Source: Bryopsis sp. KO-2023
Lineage: Eukaryota; Chlorophyta; Ulvophyceae; Bryopsidales; Bryopsidaceae
DNA length: 64,000 nt
Direction: 5' to 3'
NCBI GenBank assembly: GCA_030272585.1
Contig: BSYQ01000010.1
Coordinates: 4,340,001 to 4,404,000, forward strand
The translations under genes were made by a program, and so were the position numbers. Below the pieces are notes generated by a model. That model did no database searches. It was not told the DNA's origin and saw nothing but the letters and a program-made list of their open reading frames with translations. The stretch's first letter is position 1. Each line of letters starts with the position of its first letter. Of this stretch, positions 48,901-58,995 are shown piece after piece.

Positions 48901-49017
48901 ATCACCACTCTGCAACGTGTCGGCAACACCCAGATGGTGCGAAAGCTGATCAATATCATGAACTCTGGAATCGTGGAAGGCCTAAGGAACAATGGGGAAG
49001 GGGTTGCTTCGACGTAG
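42953..49017 (+). CDS. PPR protein with a large low-complexity insert, 1,166 aa
   Basis: Pentatricopeptide proteins bind organelle RNA in a sequence-specific way. Fourteen phase-consistent exons: 42953-43131, 43357-43445, 43616-43753, 43922-44052, 44249-44353, 44534-45191, 45277-45561, 45745-46244, 46573-47060, 47254-47434, 47600-47785, 48062-48187, 48307-48483, 48760-49017. The N-terminus is Gly/Arg-rich (RHGRGGGGMYYKSGGRR), not a classical transit peptide. PPR units occupy about residues 95-215 (HWQKGLEVFEALPNMGLTAD, QWERALQIFHEM, VFNHMMKAGVQPDAVTCCSL) and about 860-1166 (VSYNTVMKACG, VTFNIVMSSYQKRG, IVTYNTLISAYGQMG, MVTYNTIITTLQRVG). Between them lie about 640 residues of low complexity, with SAFASPA repeats (about 45810-46010) and AMSGL repeats (about 46590-46755). 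Many introns fall at the same place in the repeat, just before V-F/Y. No SMR, E or DYW domain is seen. Confidence 0.88.
45805..46015 (+). repeat. Coding minisatellite, (S/T)AFASPA units
   Basis: At least five imperfect copies of the heptad (S/T)AFA(S/P)PA with variable Ser/Thr/Pro/Gln spacers, inside exon 8 of the PPR gene. The unit is 7 residues plus a spacer of 4-9, so copies are not in exact register. Confidence 0.8.
46588..46758 (+). repeat. Coding repeat, (D)MQ(R/Q)AMSGL units
   Basis: Five to six copies of a motif (I/M)(R/Q)(R/K)A(L/M)S(G/A)(L/M) with short Leu/Pro/Asp linkers in exon 9 of the PPR gene. The spacing suggests an amphipathic helical repeat of about 9-16 residues. Confidence 0.8.
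47068..47180 (+). repeat. 40-bp tandem repeat (about 2.8 copies) in PPR intron 9
   Basis: Units begin at 47068, 47108 and 47148. Each starts (C/T)AGCAATT(C/G)AA and contains TTC(G/A)GTGATT near its end. The period is exactly 40 bp, with about 75-80% identity between copies by eye. It begins 7 bp past the exon 9 donor. Confidence 0.85.
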
Positions 49018-52000
49018 GGAGGAAAAAAAAAGCAGACTGGAAAAACAAAGAAAAAAAAACAAAGAAAGAAAGAAAAAGAAAGAAATCCACAAATGTGATC
49101 ATGGTGATTTGAAAAGTGGGGGTGGATGGAGGTTTATTTTGGTTGCTCGGTTCGGTCAAGCGCCGTTTCGCTCAGAGTTGAAAAAAACGGAGTAGGTGCA
49201 GTGTATTGTTTGATCCTCAAGTATTGTGTCAAGCTAAGGTGTTGGGGAATGGACGACTGGTGCAGAGATTCTTATTTTCTGACAAAAAAATATAAGGGTT
49301 TTGGGGGCAAAAGGGGGGGGGGGACAAGGACCAAATGGGTTTTAAGAAGAAAAAAAAATCGTGGTTTCCGAAAATGTACTGCAAGAGATGGTGTTTTGAG
49401 CGAGTGTGTGGATCTTGGGTCATTCAGAGGCGGCGCTAAGGCATGTATATATATACTCGAAAGAAAAAAAAACAAAACAGATATACATATATATATATAT
49501 ATATTATTCCTGATATGTGGGTTGGTATGGTTGTCCCGCTGACGATCCGGGGTTTTTTTACACGACACGAAAAAAAAATATGTATAAATAAGGCATGAGG
49601 ATGTTCCCAGCCGAAACCGGGCCATAGTTTCCGCGTGGTGGTTCGGTGGATTTTTTTTTTAAATATAAATAGGATGAAAAAAAAGAAGGGGCAGGATTGT
49701 TTAAAAGAGTGATTTTTTCTACACAAGAGGGATAGATAATGAAAGAACGACGGTTTGTGGAATGGTAAAGAAGAAGTGCCTTTGTTGTTTCTTTTTTTTT
49801 TTTCGTCCTTTTGGGGTAGCAGTGATTTCTGGATAAGATGATTTGTTTGCAGCGGGTTTTGTTGGGTGAAAGGTTGCGGACATTTTTTTTTCCCCTTTAT
49901 TAAAAGATTTAAACAACCAAAAAAAAGTCTGAACAACAGAATATGAGTTGGAAGGGAGAGGGGGCTGGATGGGTGCGTTTGCAGCGTACATTTTGGGCTG
50001 CGACAAGTCCAGGAATTTGGAAAGTCGAAAAGAATGTGGTGGTTTGGGTTCATTTTTTTTTTTCCTCTTCTTTTTTTTTTAGGATTAGGGTGCCCCTGAA
50101 CCTGAGGGAAAAATTGCAGAAAAGGAGAGCAAAAAAAAATATGAAAATTCCAACAGAAAACCGACGACAAAAGAAGAGAGATTTGATAAAATATAAGGTG
50201 GTCGCGATTCTTTGTTGAACAAAACTGAATTTGGGGAAAAAAAATGTGAGGGAGCAATATTTGCACGGGTTGCTTGCCTTGTTTTCGGCTGTGGGGCTGT
50301 AATGCTTTTTTTACTTAACAAAACGGAGAAAGGGGGGGGATGGGATGGGGAAAAAGAGAGACTAAAAGAAAAAAAAATGGAAGTTAACAATATGTCTTCG
50401 GAGCTGATTGTTCCTATGGTGTGTGTTTTTTTGGGGGGCCTCTTTCCTCAGCCAAATATCAAAAAAAGAGGGAGGAGGGGAAAAAAAAATGGAACATCAG
50501 GTCTGCATAAATTGCATGATTTCTCGTGCCAATGGTTTTGCTTGATTGTATTTGGGGGTTTTATGTGTTTGTTTTTTTTTCTTCGGTCAACGTTGTCGAA
50601 CAGAGAGTGGGGTATATACACAGAAAGAAAAAGTAGTAGAGCTCTTCCCGTTTTTGCCACTTTTGGGGGGGGGGAAGAAAGAGAGGTAGGGGAGAGAAAA
50701 ATCGGAAACCTTTATATATTCTTGTTTTTTTTGGCACCCCTTTTTATTCTTGGTTCTTTTTTTTTTCTTTTGGGGGTGTTGGGAGGGGGGGAATTCGGAA
50801 AAACTTGGTAATTATTGATCAAGATTGGCCGATCCTTTGGTTCTTCAGTTCGTTTTTGAGGGTTAAAACGTGTTTTTCTTTGTTTTCTTTTTTTCTTTCC
50901 CTGGTTGCACTTCCCTGTCTAATCATTCTCAATGGTGTGTTTTTTTTCTCCTCCTCTTTTTTGGTGGTTGTCGGAAGGTGCATTTCTTTTTATGAAATAT
51001 GTATTTTTTTTTTCCTGTGATGGATGCTCTTGAAACTGAGACTCACAATTCAGCCCTGCCCTGGATGCGTTCGATCAATCGTGTTTGGAAACCCCAACAG
51101 CATTTGTTTTAGGTTCTGAGCAATACACTTTTTTTTTCCTATTGCAAAAGGGCTATTGCGGTGTTTTGTGGTCTTAATGATGAAAGTCAACAAATTCAAT
51201 TTGGATTTTTTTTTTCGGTCTGTTTTGGGTTTCGGAAGTCCAGGGGGGTTCCAAAAATCCAATGCTCTACGTAGGATCAAGAAAAAAAACCAAAAAACAA
51301 AAAATTGGAAAATTTTTCTTTCATTGTGAATGGTAAATTCTTGATATGGGGAACGATGCATTGCGTTCTTCTGCAAAAACTTAGGTTCGGCAATGGTTCG
51401 TTCCAAGGGGAAAAAGGGAGAGAGAGTGGCTTCGGCAAAAAAGCAAAAAGGAGGGGGGGGGGGGTTTGGAAAAGCTGGTTGACACCAGACCAGGTCTTCG
51501 GTATAAACCTTGTCCTCTTTTCAAAAGGAATCAAAGGTTTGGGTTTTGTTGGATTTTAGGTTGGCAAAACTGAAGAGCACATTTCAGACTGGGGTGCAAG
51601 CAGCCCACGCAAGAAAAGCTATAAATATATATACAAATTTGTTTCCAATAAATCAAGGGATGAGAGATGCGATGGTGGAACTGTGATCGGGGCGAAAGCA
51701 AAGCTGTGCTCGGCAGAGATTTCTTTTTTTTGGAGCGGTAGGGGATGTTACGGACATGGGGGGAAAAGTCTCGAAAGGATCATCAGGTCGTCGGTTGGAG
51801 GGGTTTCGAAATATCAGTTTTCTGCTGGGATGTTCAATCGAAATCCACAAGGGTTTTGCCCGCAGAGGGATAATTCGTCCAGTGGCAGTCCAGCGGCGAT
51901 CTGAATAAACAAAAAAGGAAAAAAAGAAAAAAAGAAAAAAAAATGGGTGCCAAGAAGAGAAAATTGTATTCGCTCCTTTCTGGAAGGAAGAGGGGTTTAC

Positions 52001-52578
52001 ACCATCCGACCAGGGAGAGGGAGTAATTCCGTTGATGGGGGAAGGGGGAAAAGAAAAGCTACGTTGTTGCGATTTTGCATGCCTGATCTGCGTGTGTGTG
52101 TATATCGAAGGCAGGATGTAGGGACGTTTTTGTTTGGCCGGGTTTGGTATCGTGATATGCCTTTTTTTTGAACTTTTCGGTTAACCCAGCCAGCAGAAAA
52201 GTCGAGTCGAGGGGTAAAAAAAGGGAAAAAAGGCTTGAGCGGGGTGGCACTTGACGAATGGATAATTCAACCTGTAGTCGGAATAATTATATGAAGGGAC
52301 TGGATGATTGATAGGCCATGTGGATTCATTGGATGATGTGTTCTTTGTGATATTTCTGACAAGATGGCGTGTGTATGCGTGTGTCTGAGGGTTAAGGTGC
52401 AATTTGAGTTCAATCCATTTTTTTTGGGAGTAGCATCCCAAGTCAGGGACTCAAACGATCAGTATATTACAGAGAAACTCATCCAAGCATCTACATTCTA
52501 TTCTGCCATTTTCTATCTATGTTTAAAGTTTGTTTTCTAAACCATCTCTGCCAACATCTTCTCGTCGCAAGCAATTGT
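49018..52578. other. 3.6-kb homopolymer-rich spacer, no gene supported
   Basis: A dense mosaic of A, G and T runs (for example G tracts near 49313, 50329, 50666 and 51450, and many T8-T10 tracts), plus an (AT)n tract at 49487-49504. Long frames here, such as 276 codons on the minus strand at 50266-49436, are Phe/Lys/Ser-rich translations of homopolymers without splice or domain evidence. The first part should be the PPR 3' UTR. Confidence 0.6.
49487..49504. repeat. (AT)n microsatellite
   Basis: About nine AT units in the spacer downstream of the PPR gene. Confidence 0.85.
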
Positions 52579-53725
52579 TTAGAGGCTGGTGATGTCAGGG
52601 GTGGACTCGATTCGGATCTCCACTTCCTATCAACAAGCCAACACCAATCAGTACATCATTTGGCAACTTGGTCAAATTTTAATCAAGAATAATAATAATA
52701 GACAAGAAGAATCATCAATGGGTGTGGGGACGGCTGTTCCCAACAGGAAATAAAGCTTTTGGCTTCACATACAGAATATTTGAACTGAACAACTCACCTC
52801 GTCTTCGTTGAAAGTTATCCGTTTGGGTGTTCTGGCTGATTTGGTGGGTTTCGTTTTCAATGTAACGGGCAGGTGCTGAGTTTGAACGCCTCTTCCGAAG
52901 CTTCCTTTCGTGAAGAGGAGAATGAGGAAAAATATAGCGTAGACGAACGCAGACACGTACGCCAGAATGAATGTGGCTGCAAATACCCCCGTTTCCAATT
53001 TCGTCCAGCTCTCTGCCAAACACAGCCCAATTATCAGCGACACCGCAACACAGCTTGCAACGAAGAAGGAAAATTAACTCCAGCAAAGCGAGCAGATCCG
53101 TGAACATGAAACATATTCTTACCCGTGTCGCTGTTTCCCTCGAAGCGCTCTTTCATTTCCTTTTCGAAACCGTGCAACACAACTCCACAGAGAGAGCACA
53201 GGATCGACATGTGGATAGAGGACGACGTAATAAGCCCATACCCAAAACCACCAGCTGATTTCGTAACAGTTTTTCTGCAATTTCAACACAACGCCACTCA
53301 AACGCTGAACTGGATCCACTGCACAAGTGAAAAACGAAGCCAATTCCCTTCCCTAAAATGCCTGCGAAGTTAATTTTCTGAAGGGTATATATACATATAT
53401 GACACTCAAGTCAGATTCCCCACCTTAGAATCACGCAGAAGCTCAGCAGGGAATAGATAAACACGATCGCGCTGCCAAAGAACGCCGCCGCCATGACAGA
53501 GAGCATTTCTCGAATCTCGTCGCTCCCTCTGTTCACTCTGTATGTGTTGCTGAAGGTAGCCAGAGAAAGACAACAGTAGGCGCCAGTGACAAACTGCAAA
53601 GGAGACACAAGCACGTCAGAGGCGAACAGGATGCCGTAGTTCAATTTGCTTCTCAGGTTGCTTCTGGTGGGTGTTCTTACCGCCATCAGAACCCATGCGA
53701 ACCAAGTGATTGTTCTCGCCGCCAT
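52579..53725 (-). CDS. Four-pass membrane protein of unknown function, 209 aa
   Basis: Five exons, phase-consistent: 53725-53681, 53593-53424, 53274-53123, 53012-52798, 52626-52579. Four hydrophobic segments fall at about 5-30, 44-72, 78-103 and 130-156. Between TM3 and TM4 is a charged loop FEKEMKERFEGNSDTESW. The C-terminal tail is cytosol-like and basic then acidic (KTKPTKSARTPKRITFNEDE), ending EIRIESTPDITSL. For exon 4, an acceptor at TTTGGCAG|AG was preferred because the nearer upstream AG sites give an immediate stop. The layout is of tetraspanner or MARVEL type, but I do not recognise the family. Exons upstream of the ATG cannot be excluded. Confidence 0.65.
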
Positions 53726-55782
53726 CAGAAGATCGATCGGTGGAGTGATTTGTTTCAGATAACTAAAGCGAGTCGAAGTGTAAGTGGGTAAGGTATTTTT
53801 CTCCCCGTCGATGCCGTCCCTGCCTTATATGCGTCGCTGAAGGTTCGTTTATCGGGATTTCCTAATGAACACAACCTTAAATTGTTGGCGGCGCCCATTA
53901 TCTCGGATCGTTCGTAAGCGCTCCCTATTTCCCCTCGTCCCAAAGAGAGTCTTTTGTTCAGTGTCCTTTTCCAACGTTGGGCGATTTAAGCTTCCGCTTG
54001 ATTGTGTTGTGTGTGGAGCACTTCCTTCTGACTTCTGCTGGCAATCGCGAGCTGCGATGAGTGGAATTTTGGGACTGTTTTTTTTGAAGATGCCTGGATC
54101 CATGCAGATTACTATGGAGTGGAACGATTTGTTACAACCAGACGGTGGTGGTCGTTGCTAGCCTTTCCCAGAAAAAAAAAAAAAAAAAACAAGTGGGGGG
54201 CAGGGGCAAGATCGAAAATGTAGCAAGAATAATGTAATATTACCCTTTATATTCAGCAAAACTCTTCTTTCTGTGGAGCTGGAGTGGTTACTGGAAGACA
54301 TGTTAGGAGGCATTCCTTGATGAACAAATGTACGCAGAACTAACATGTATACGGCCCTGGCAGTTCTCATAAATTTTGTTGCGCTCCTCGACAAGATATC
54401 CTCCAAACCTGTCGCCGAAAAAGCATTGAGTTTGTTCTTCATCTATGAGCTCCAAGCTCCGTTCAAAATTCAGTCCAAAATAGCCTGCAAACTATGAGGC
54501 CGGAGAAAAAAAACAAAAAACACCACAGTGAGGGAGAAAAAAACAACAGACAAAAGCATCCAGGATTTCTTGGGATTTACAAGTTGGAATAACAACAAGA
54601 GAAAAAAATATAGAAAAAAAAGCCACCCACAGACAACTGCAAGTGAAAACAAAACAAAACAAAAGGGTGAAAAACTGAAAGCAAATATTCGGACAAGAAA
54701 TCGCCATCCACAAAACTCTGAAATGCATCATGGTGCATCATGCACCATGTGGAAAAAAATATAAAATGAAACAAATAATATAAATTTGTAAATATAGAAG
54801 TATTCATACGAATTGAATTGAAATTTGTTTTAGAGATCAAAAGGCCGAGTGTGTAATCATATGTACGAATGAATTTTTAATTTACAATAGACAAACTTGC
54901 CTCAGACAGGCCGGAGAAAAACAAGGTGATTTATGTTAGGATAACACTACATTCCGTCCCCAAGGAAGTGGATTGTACCAAAACAATAAAACTAATCACG
55001 TGACCATTTGAGAAAAGACCTAGCTCAATAGTACTCACATATCATATACATAACATACATACAAACAGCTATTGCCATATCACCCTCGATCTCCCTAAAA
55101 ATAGCTTCAACGACACTACAAGCAGCACAGAAACGGAATTCAACTGTCTAGAGACCAATATTCTCTCAAAATTAAAAAAAAAAACTGAAAAATATTATTA
55201 TGGAAGACACTTTGGTGGGGTGATGCAATGGATGAGTGAACCTCGAAAAGAACAGAAAAAAAATATAAAATAAAATAAAATAAAATAAATCGTCGTTTCG
55301 AAAACCAAGATTTTTCAACACCTCAGCACCCCCAGCGAATAGAAGCAAATTCCAAGAAAAATGCAGCCGTTTCTGTCGGTGATTAACCGATCGATCGATT
55401 GCTATGGGAGCGAAACACTGCAACACTGCAAGGTGGGAATCTCGAATCACTCAATCAAATATCACCACTATCCAAAGAAGCTCTGCCGACCAATGTGGCA
55501 AACGACTCCACCCCCTTCCAACACATCTGACAGGTTTCTGCGCGACTGGGCGCGCGTTGCGAATATCCTTGCTGTTGAAGTTCTCATGCACACGTCGGAC
55601 TCTGTCTGGTGGCGGTTTGATTATGTTCGTCTATGTACATTCCCACCCCCTTTCGGCGTACGATATGTCCTCCTCCCACTCCTTTCAGCAATTTCTGTGA
55701 ACGCGTTTTTTCTGGTTTTCTCTGTTTGCAAACTTCCACCTTTTCTTTGGTTGCGTGGGAGTCGCGTGGAAGACTTTAGAGC
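53726..55782. other. 2.1-kb divergent spacer
   Basis: Between the minus-strand four-pass membrane gene and the plus-strand AF4-like gene. A stretch on the minus strand at about 54411-54244 is flanked by acceptor-like and donor-like sites but gives no recognisable peptide. The rest is AT-rich, with an (AAAAT)n tract at 55265-55289. Confidence 0.5.
55265..55289. repeat. (AAAAT)n microsatellite
   Basis: Four to five AAAAT/AAATA pentanucleotide copies in the spacer. Confidence 0.85.
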
Positions 55783-58700
55783 ATGGCTGGTGTGGTGAGT
55801 TTTTTTTTCTCCTTCCCTTCGAGCGTCGAAGTCTTTTTTCGTGGTTCTCTTCTCTTTTCTGTTTTCTTTTCCTGTAAGTCATTGCCTCAGCATTTCCTTG
55901 TTTGGCTTCGGTGTATTTTGAGATGCTGACGCTGTTTCCTTTCTGCCTTTCGTCTGCGTTGTATTCAGGACGTCGACACCGGCGTGTTGAAAACGGTGGT
56001 AAGTCTTTGGCCCTGTAGTAACCGTTAAATTGGTTACCAGGTTGCGCGTTGCGGTTGCGTTGTCGACGCTGTTGATATTCTTTCTGACTCGCGTTTTCCT
56101 CTCGTACTATTGTGCGACACGAGTGCCGAGCTGGAGCGAGTTCTTTTTGCAATCTGTTGCTGAGTGTGTGAGGGTGGCTACTGACAGATGGGGAAGAGCA
56201 AGGGGACTGGGAGGAAGGGCTTGTCGCTGAAGCTCCGACTGTCTAGCAATGGTGAGGTTTTATGTACCACTCACTTCGTATCACTTTTTTTTTTGGTCGT
56301 ATTCCCAGCTTCGCAGCACTTGACATACCTCGCTCCCCTCGCTATGTTGATCTTTTTTCCCCACGGCTGCGCCATTGAGCAGTAACACGTGGGTCCAAGG
56401 ACGCAGCTGGAAACCCTCTTGCCTCGAGTTGTTCGACTGATGCTGGTCGGGTTGGGGTTGGGGTCGCGGGAGATTGCCTTTTGCCTGGAGTTTGTTGCTG
56501 ACTTTGATGATGGGGTCCTGTGCAGGTTCGGAACAAGCCAAGGGAAAGGAGCCAAAGGCTCCTCCTCCTCCACCACCTCCACCACCATCACTATCGAAGT
56601 ACAAGGACCACAGTCTTCTCAGAGTTGTCGGTGAGTAATGGAATCCATTGCTCCCTCGATTGTAATATTAGAGAAACGTATATTTCTTTATTGGTGAAAT
56701 GTTGATTCTGTAAAGATGTTGATGCATCAGAACCCGACTGGGAGAATTGATTTGAATTCATTTGATGCCTGTTTCAGTAAGGATATGGATCCACATGCCA
56801 GCCGACCTGGATTTGCATTTTAAAAACCCATCTGTCCTTGCTTTTTTCATCTTGATTTTTAGAATGTGAAGTGCCTGTGAAGGATTTCTTTGGGGTACTC
56901 TTTGTTGTATTGATGTGAGTATCGAGTTTTCTGTGATTGGACAATGATTGGAAATTGGACCATGCAGATATGACATTGAAGGGGCAGGGAATGCCGAAGA
57001 GTGAGATGGTTACACCTTGGATTCTGGTTGATTTAAAAAAGAGGAAACGCCCAGCGGAGAAAGATGCTTCTGGTGGTGGAGGGTCATCGAAAAAGAAACA
57101 CAAATCGGGGTCAAAAGGAAAGAAATCCAAGGTGTCCTTCACGGTGAGAAGCACCCCCACCCTTGCCTGTGCATATCATCTGCAATTATTGAGAATGGCA
57201 AGCAAAGCGACCTTCTCGATCCATTTCAGGTGAAGTTCAAAACTGGAAAGGACCCTTCCCCTTCCTCGAAAACCGAATCGCTGCCGGTGAAACCAGAGGA
57301 GAAGTGCAAAAAAGAAGACAGCTGTGGTGCCTCCGGGTTGCAATCGACACGGCATCCTGCCACAGGGACATCCCCTGTCGACCCTCCAATCTTGCCTCGA
57401 GCTGAAATGGTGGATTCTGGGGTTGGAAGCTCGGATTGGAGAGTGTTGAACCAAGAAGTGCAAACGGATTTGAAACAGCGATGTTGCGAACAAGTCACAC
57501 GAGGGGTCCAATGTGATGGTGAGCAAAAAAATATTCACATACAAAAAGTGCTGTTAGATTTTTGGGGGTGTCAAATCGGAAGCAATAAATCAGAAGCTGA
57601 TCATGAGCACAGCCCTTCAATATGGGATAAATCGGCATCAACTCCACACACACACACGAAAAAGAAAAAAAAGAGGAAAAAATACCAAGGCAAAAACGTG
57701 GAATAAATCGATGAGTATTTCAATTTGTTGGGCTAAATCACCTCGTTGTGGACGGCTTTTGTTTGGGAAAGTTTGCTTAATGTAAATCAAACATTCCTTC
57801 ATTCTTATCGATTTGTTGCTCAGGTGGTGCTAATCCCAAAACGCCTACTTCGAGTGCTGCTGGTCCTTCGTCCTCTGCACCTTTCACACAACCCTCCCTG
57901 GAAGCCTCGCTGTCTCGGATGCACGAATGCTTAGTGGCTTCGGCTCAGGCGACTAATCGGGCGCCGGGTCATTACCGTAAGCTATGGAACGAGGGAAAAT
58001 CAATAAAGCGAATGGCAGAGAAGAAAAGGGACGAGGGTTCTGGGTTTTCGATGGAGATCGTTTCGTTGTTTTTGCACTCGGCCCTCAAGTTTATGGAGTC
58101 GGCAGGATTACAAGAAGCCAGGTGCTTGCTAGAAAGCATCAATAAATCAAAATGAGCAGTTTGAGGGAGCGTTCCAGCCCTCTGGATTTTCTTGCGGGGG
58201 TGAAAAGAAAAACAAAAAAAAAGGAAAACAGGAAAAATGCTTTTTTAAAATTTTCTGTAACATATGGATGAGAAACAAGACCATGAAACTGGTTCAAGGT
58301 TAACAAGGTTTTTTTGTTTGTTTGAAATCCTTTTTTTTTTCGTTTCTTTGATTGGCACCAGTTCGAATGTGATGCTGGAAACCGGAAAGCTGTTTTTCTC
58401 GGTCGCATCCTACTCCCGCAAGATGGTGGCTCATGATTTCGTCAAGCAGTGCATGCGAGTGCTGTCGGAACGACTCGGGGCCTCCGCTTACCTCCGCTAC
58501 TCCCATCAAGTGGGGAAGGACGAACAAAATGGTGAGTGTCCTCATTTTCTTATTTTATTTTTTCGGTTGGGATCCCCCTGAAATCACAACATGCACCTGC
58601 GGCACTTGAAATAAAAAAAAACAAAAAAAAACGCAACAAATCAAATTCAGAAGAACGGAGTAACCTGAGGAGAATGGTCCCTGAGCACCAGGAGAATGAC

Positions 58701-58995
58701 TGCCACTGGTTCACCAATGGACTGTTGATTGGATTTTTGATATGCTTTTTTCCCACTCAGAGCGACAGCTGTCTTGTCAGGTCCCACCGTGATCCATGAT
58801 GCGCTGAGAATCATAGGCTCCACCACTCAGGCGCTGACTGGCTTGAGGAAACAGGCCAGCAGCATTGGTTCTCGAGCGACATCAGCGGTGGCCCTCATCG
58901 AGGCGGTTCTCATGAACAGCGGAATGGGGCCCCTGGAGCAGCACCTTTACCTGGCCAAGAAGGCAATGGATGAACTCGAGAAGGTGCGGATCTAA
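55783..58995 (+). CDS. Nuclear-type protein with AF4/FMR2-like C-terminal region, ~458 aa
   Basis: Proposed exons: 55783-55794, 55969-55998, 56188-56251, 56526-56630, 56968-57143, 57230-57518, 57824-58121, 58362-58531, 58763-58995; all joins keep frame. The N-terminus is basic (MGKSKGTGRKGLSLKLRL), then comes a polyproline stretch, and later KKRKRPAEK and KKKHKSGSKGKKSK, consistent with nuclear import. The C-terminal ~230 residues are helical: YRKLWNEGKSIKRMAEKKR, ALKFMESAGLQEA, VMLETGKLFFSVASYSRKM, VIHDALRIIGSTTQ. The order and spacing recall the C-terminal homology region of AF4/FMR2 proteins and the C-terminus of plant CW-type zinc-finger proteins. No CW finger is visible. A possible 52-nt exon at 56863-56914 was left out because it breaks the frame. 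Family placement is tentative. Confidence 0.6.

Noticed and set aside
49436-50266. 276-codon minus-strand frame
   Set aside because: Phe/Lys/Ser-rich translation of homopolymers, with no domain or splice structure.
54158-54442. 94-codon minus-strand frame with flanking splice-like sites
   Set aside because: No family resemblance and no phase-consistent partner exon could be found.
56863-56914. Possible 52-nt exon in the AF4-like gene
   Set aside because: It has good splice-like borders but puts the next exon out of frame; direct joining of the flanking exons keeps the frame.
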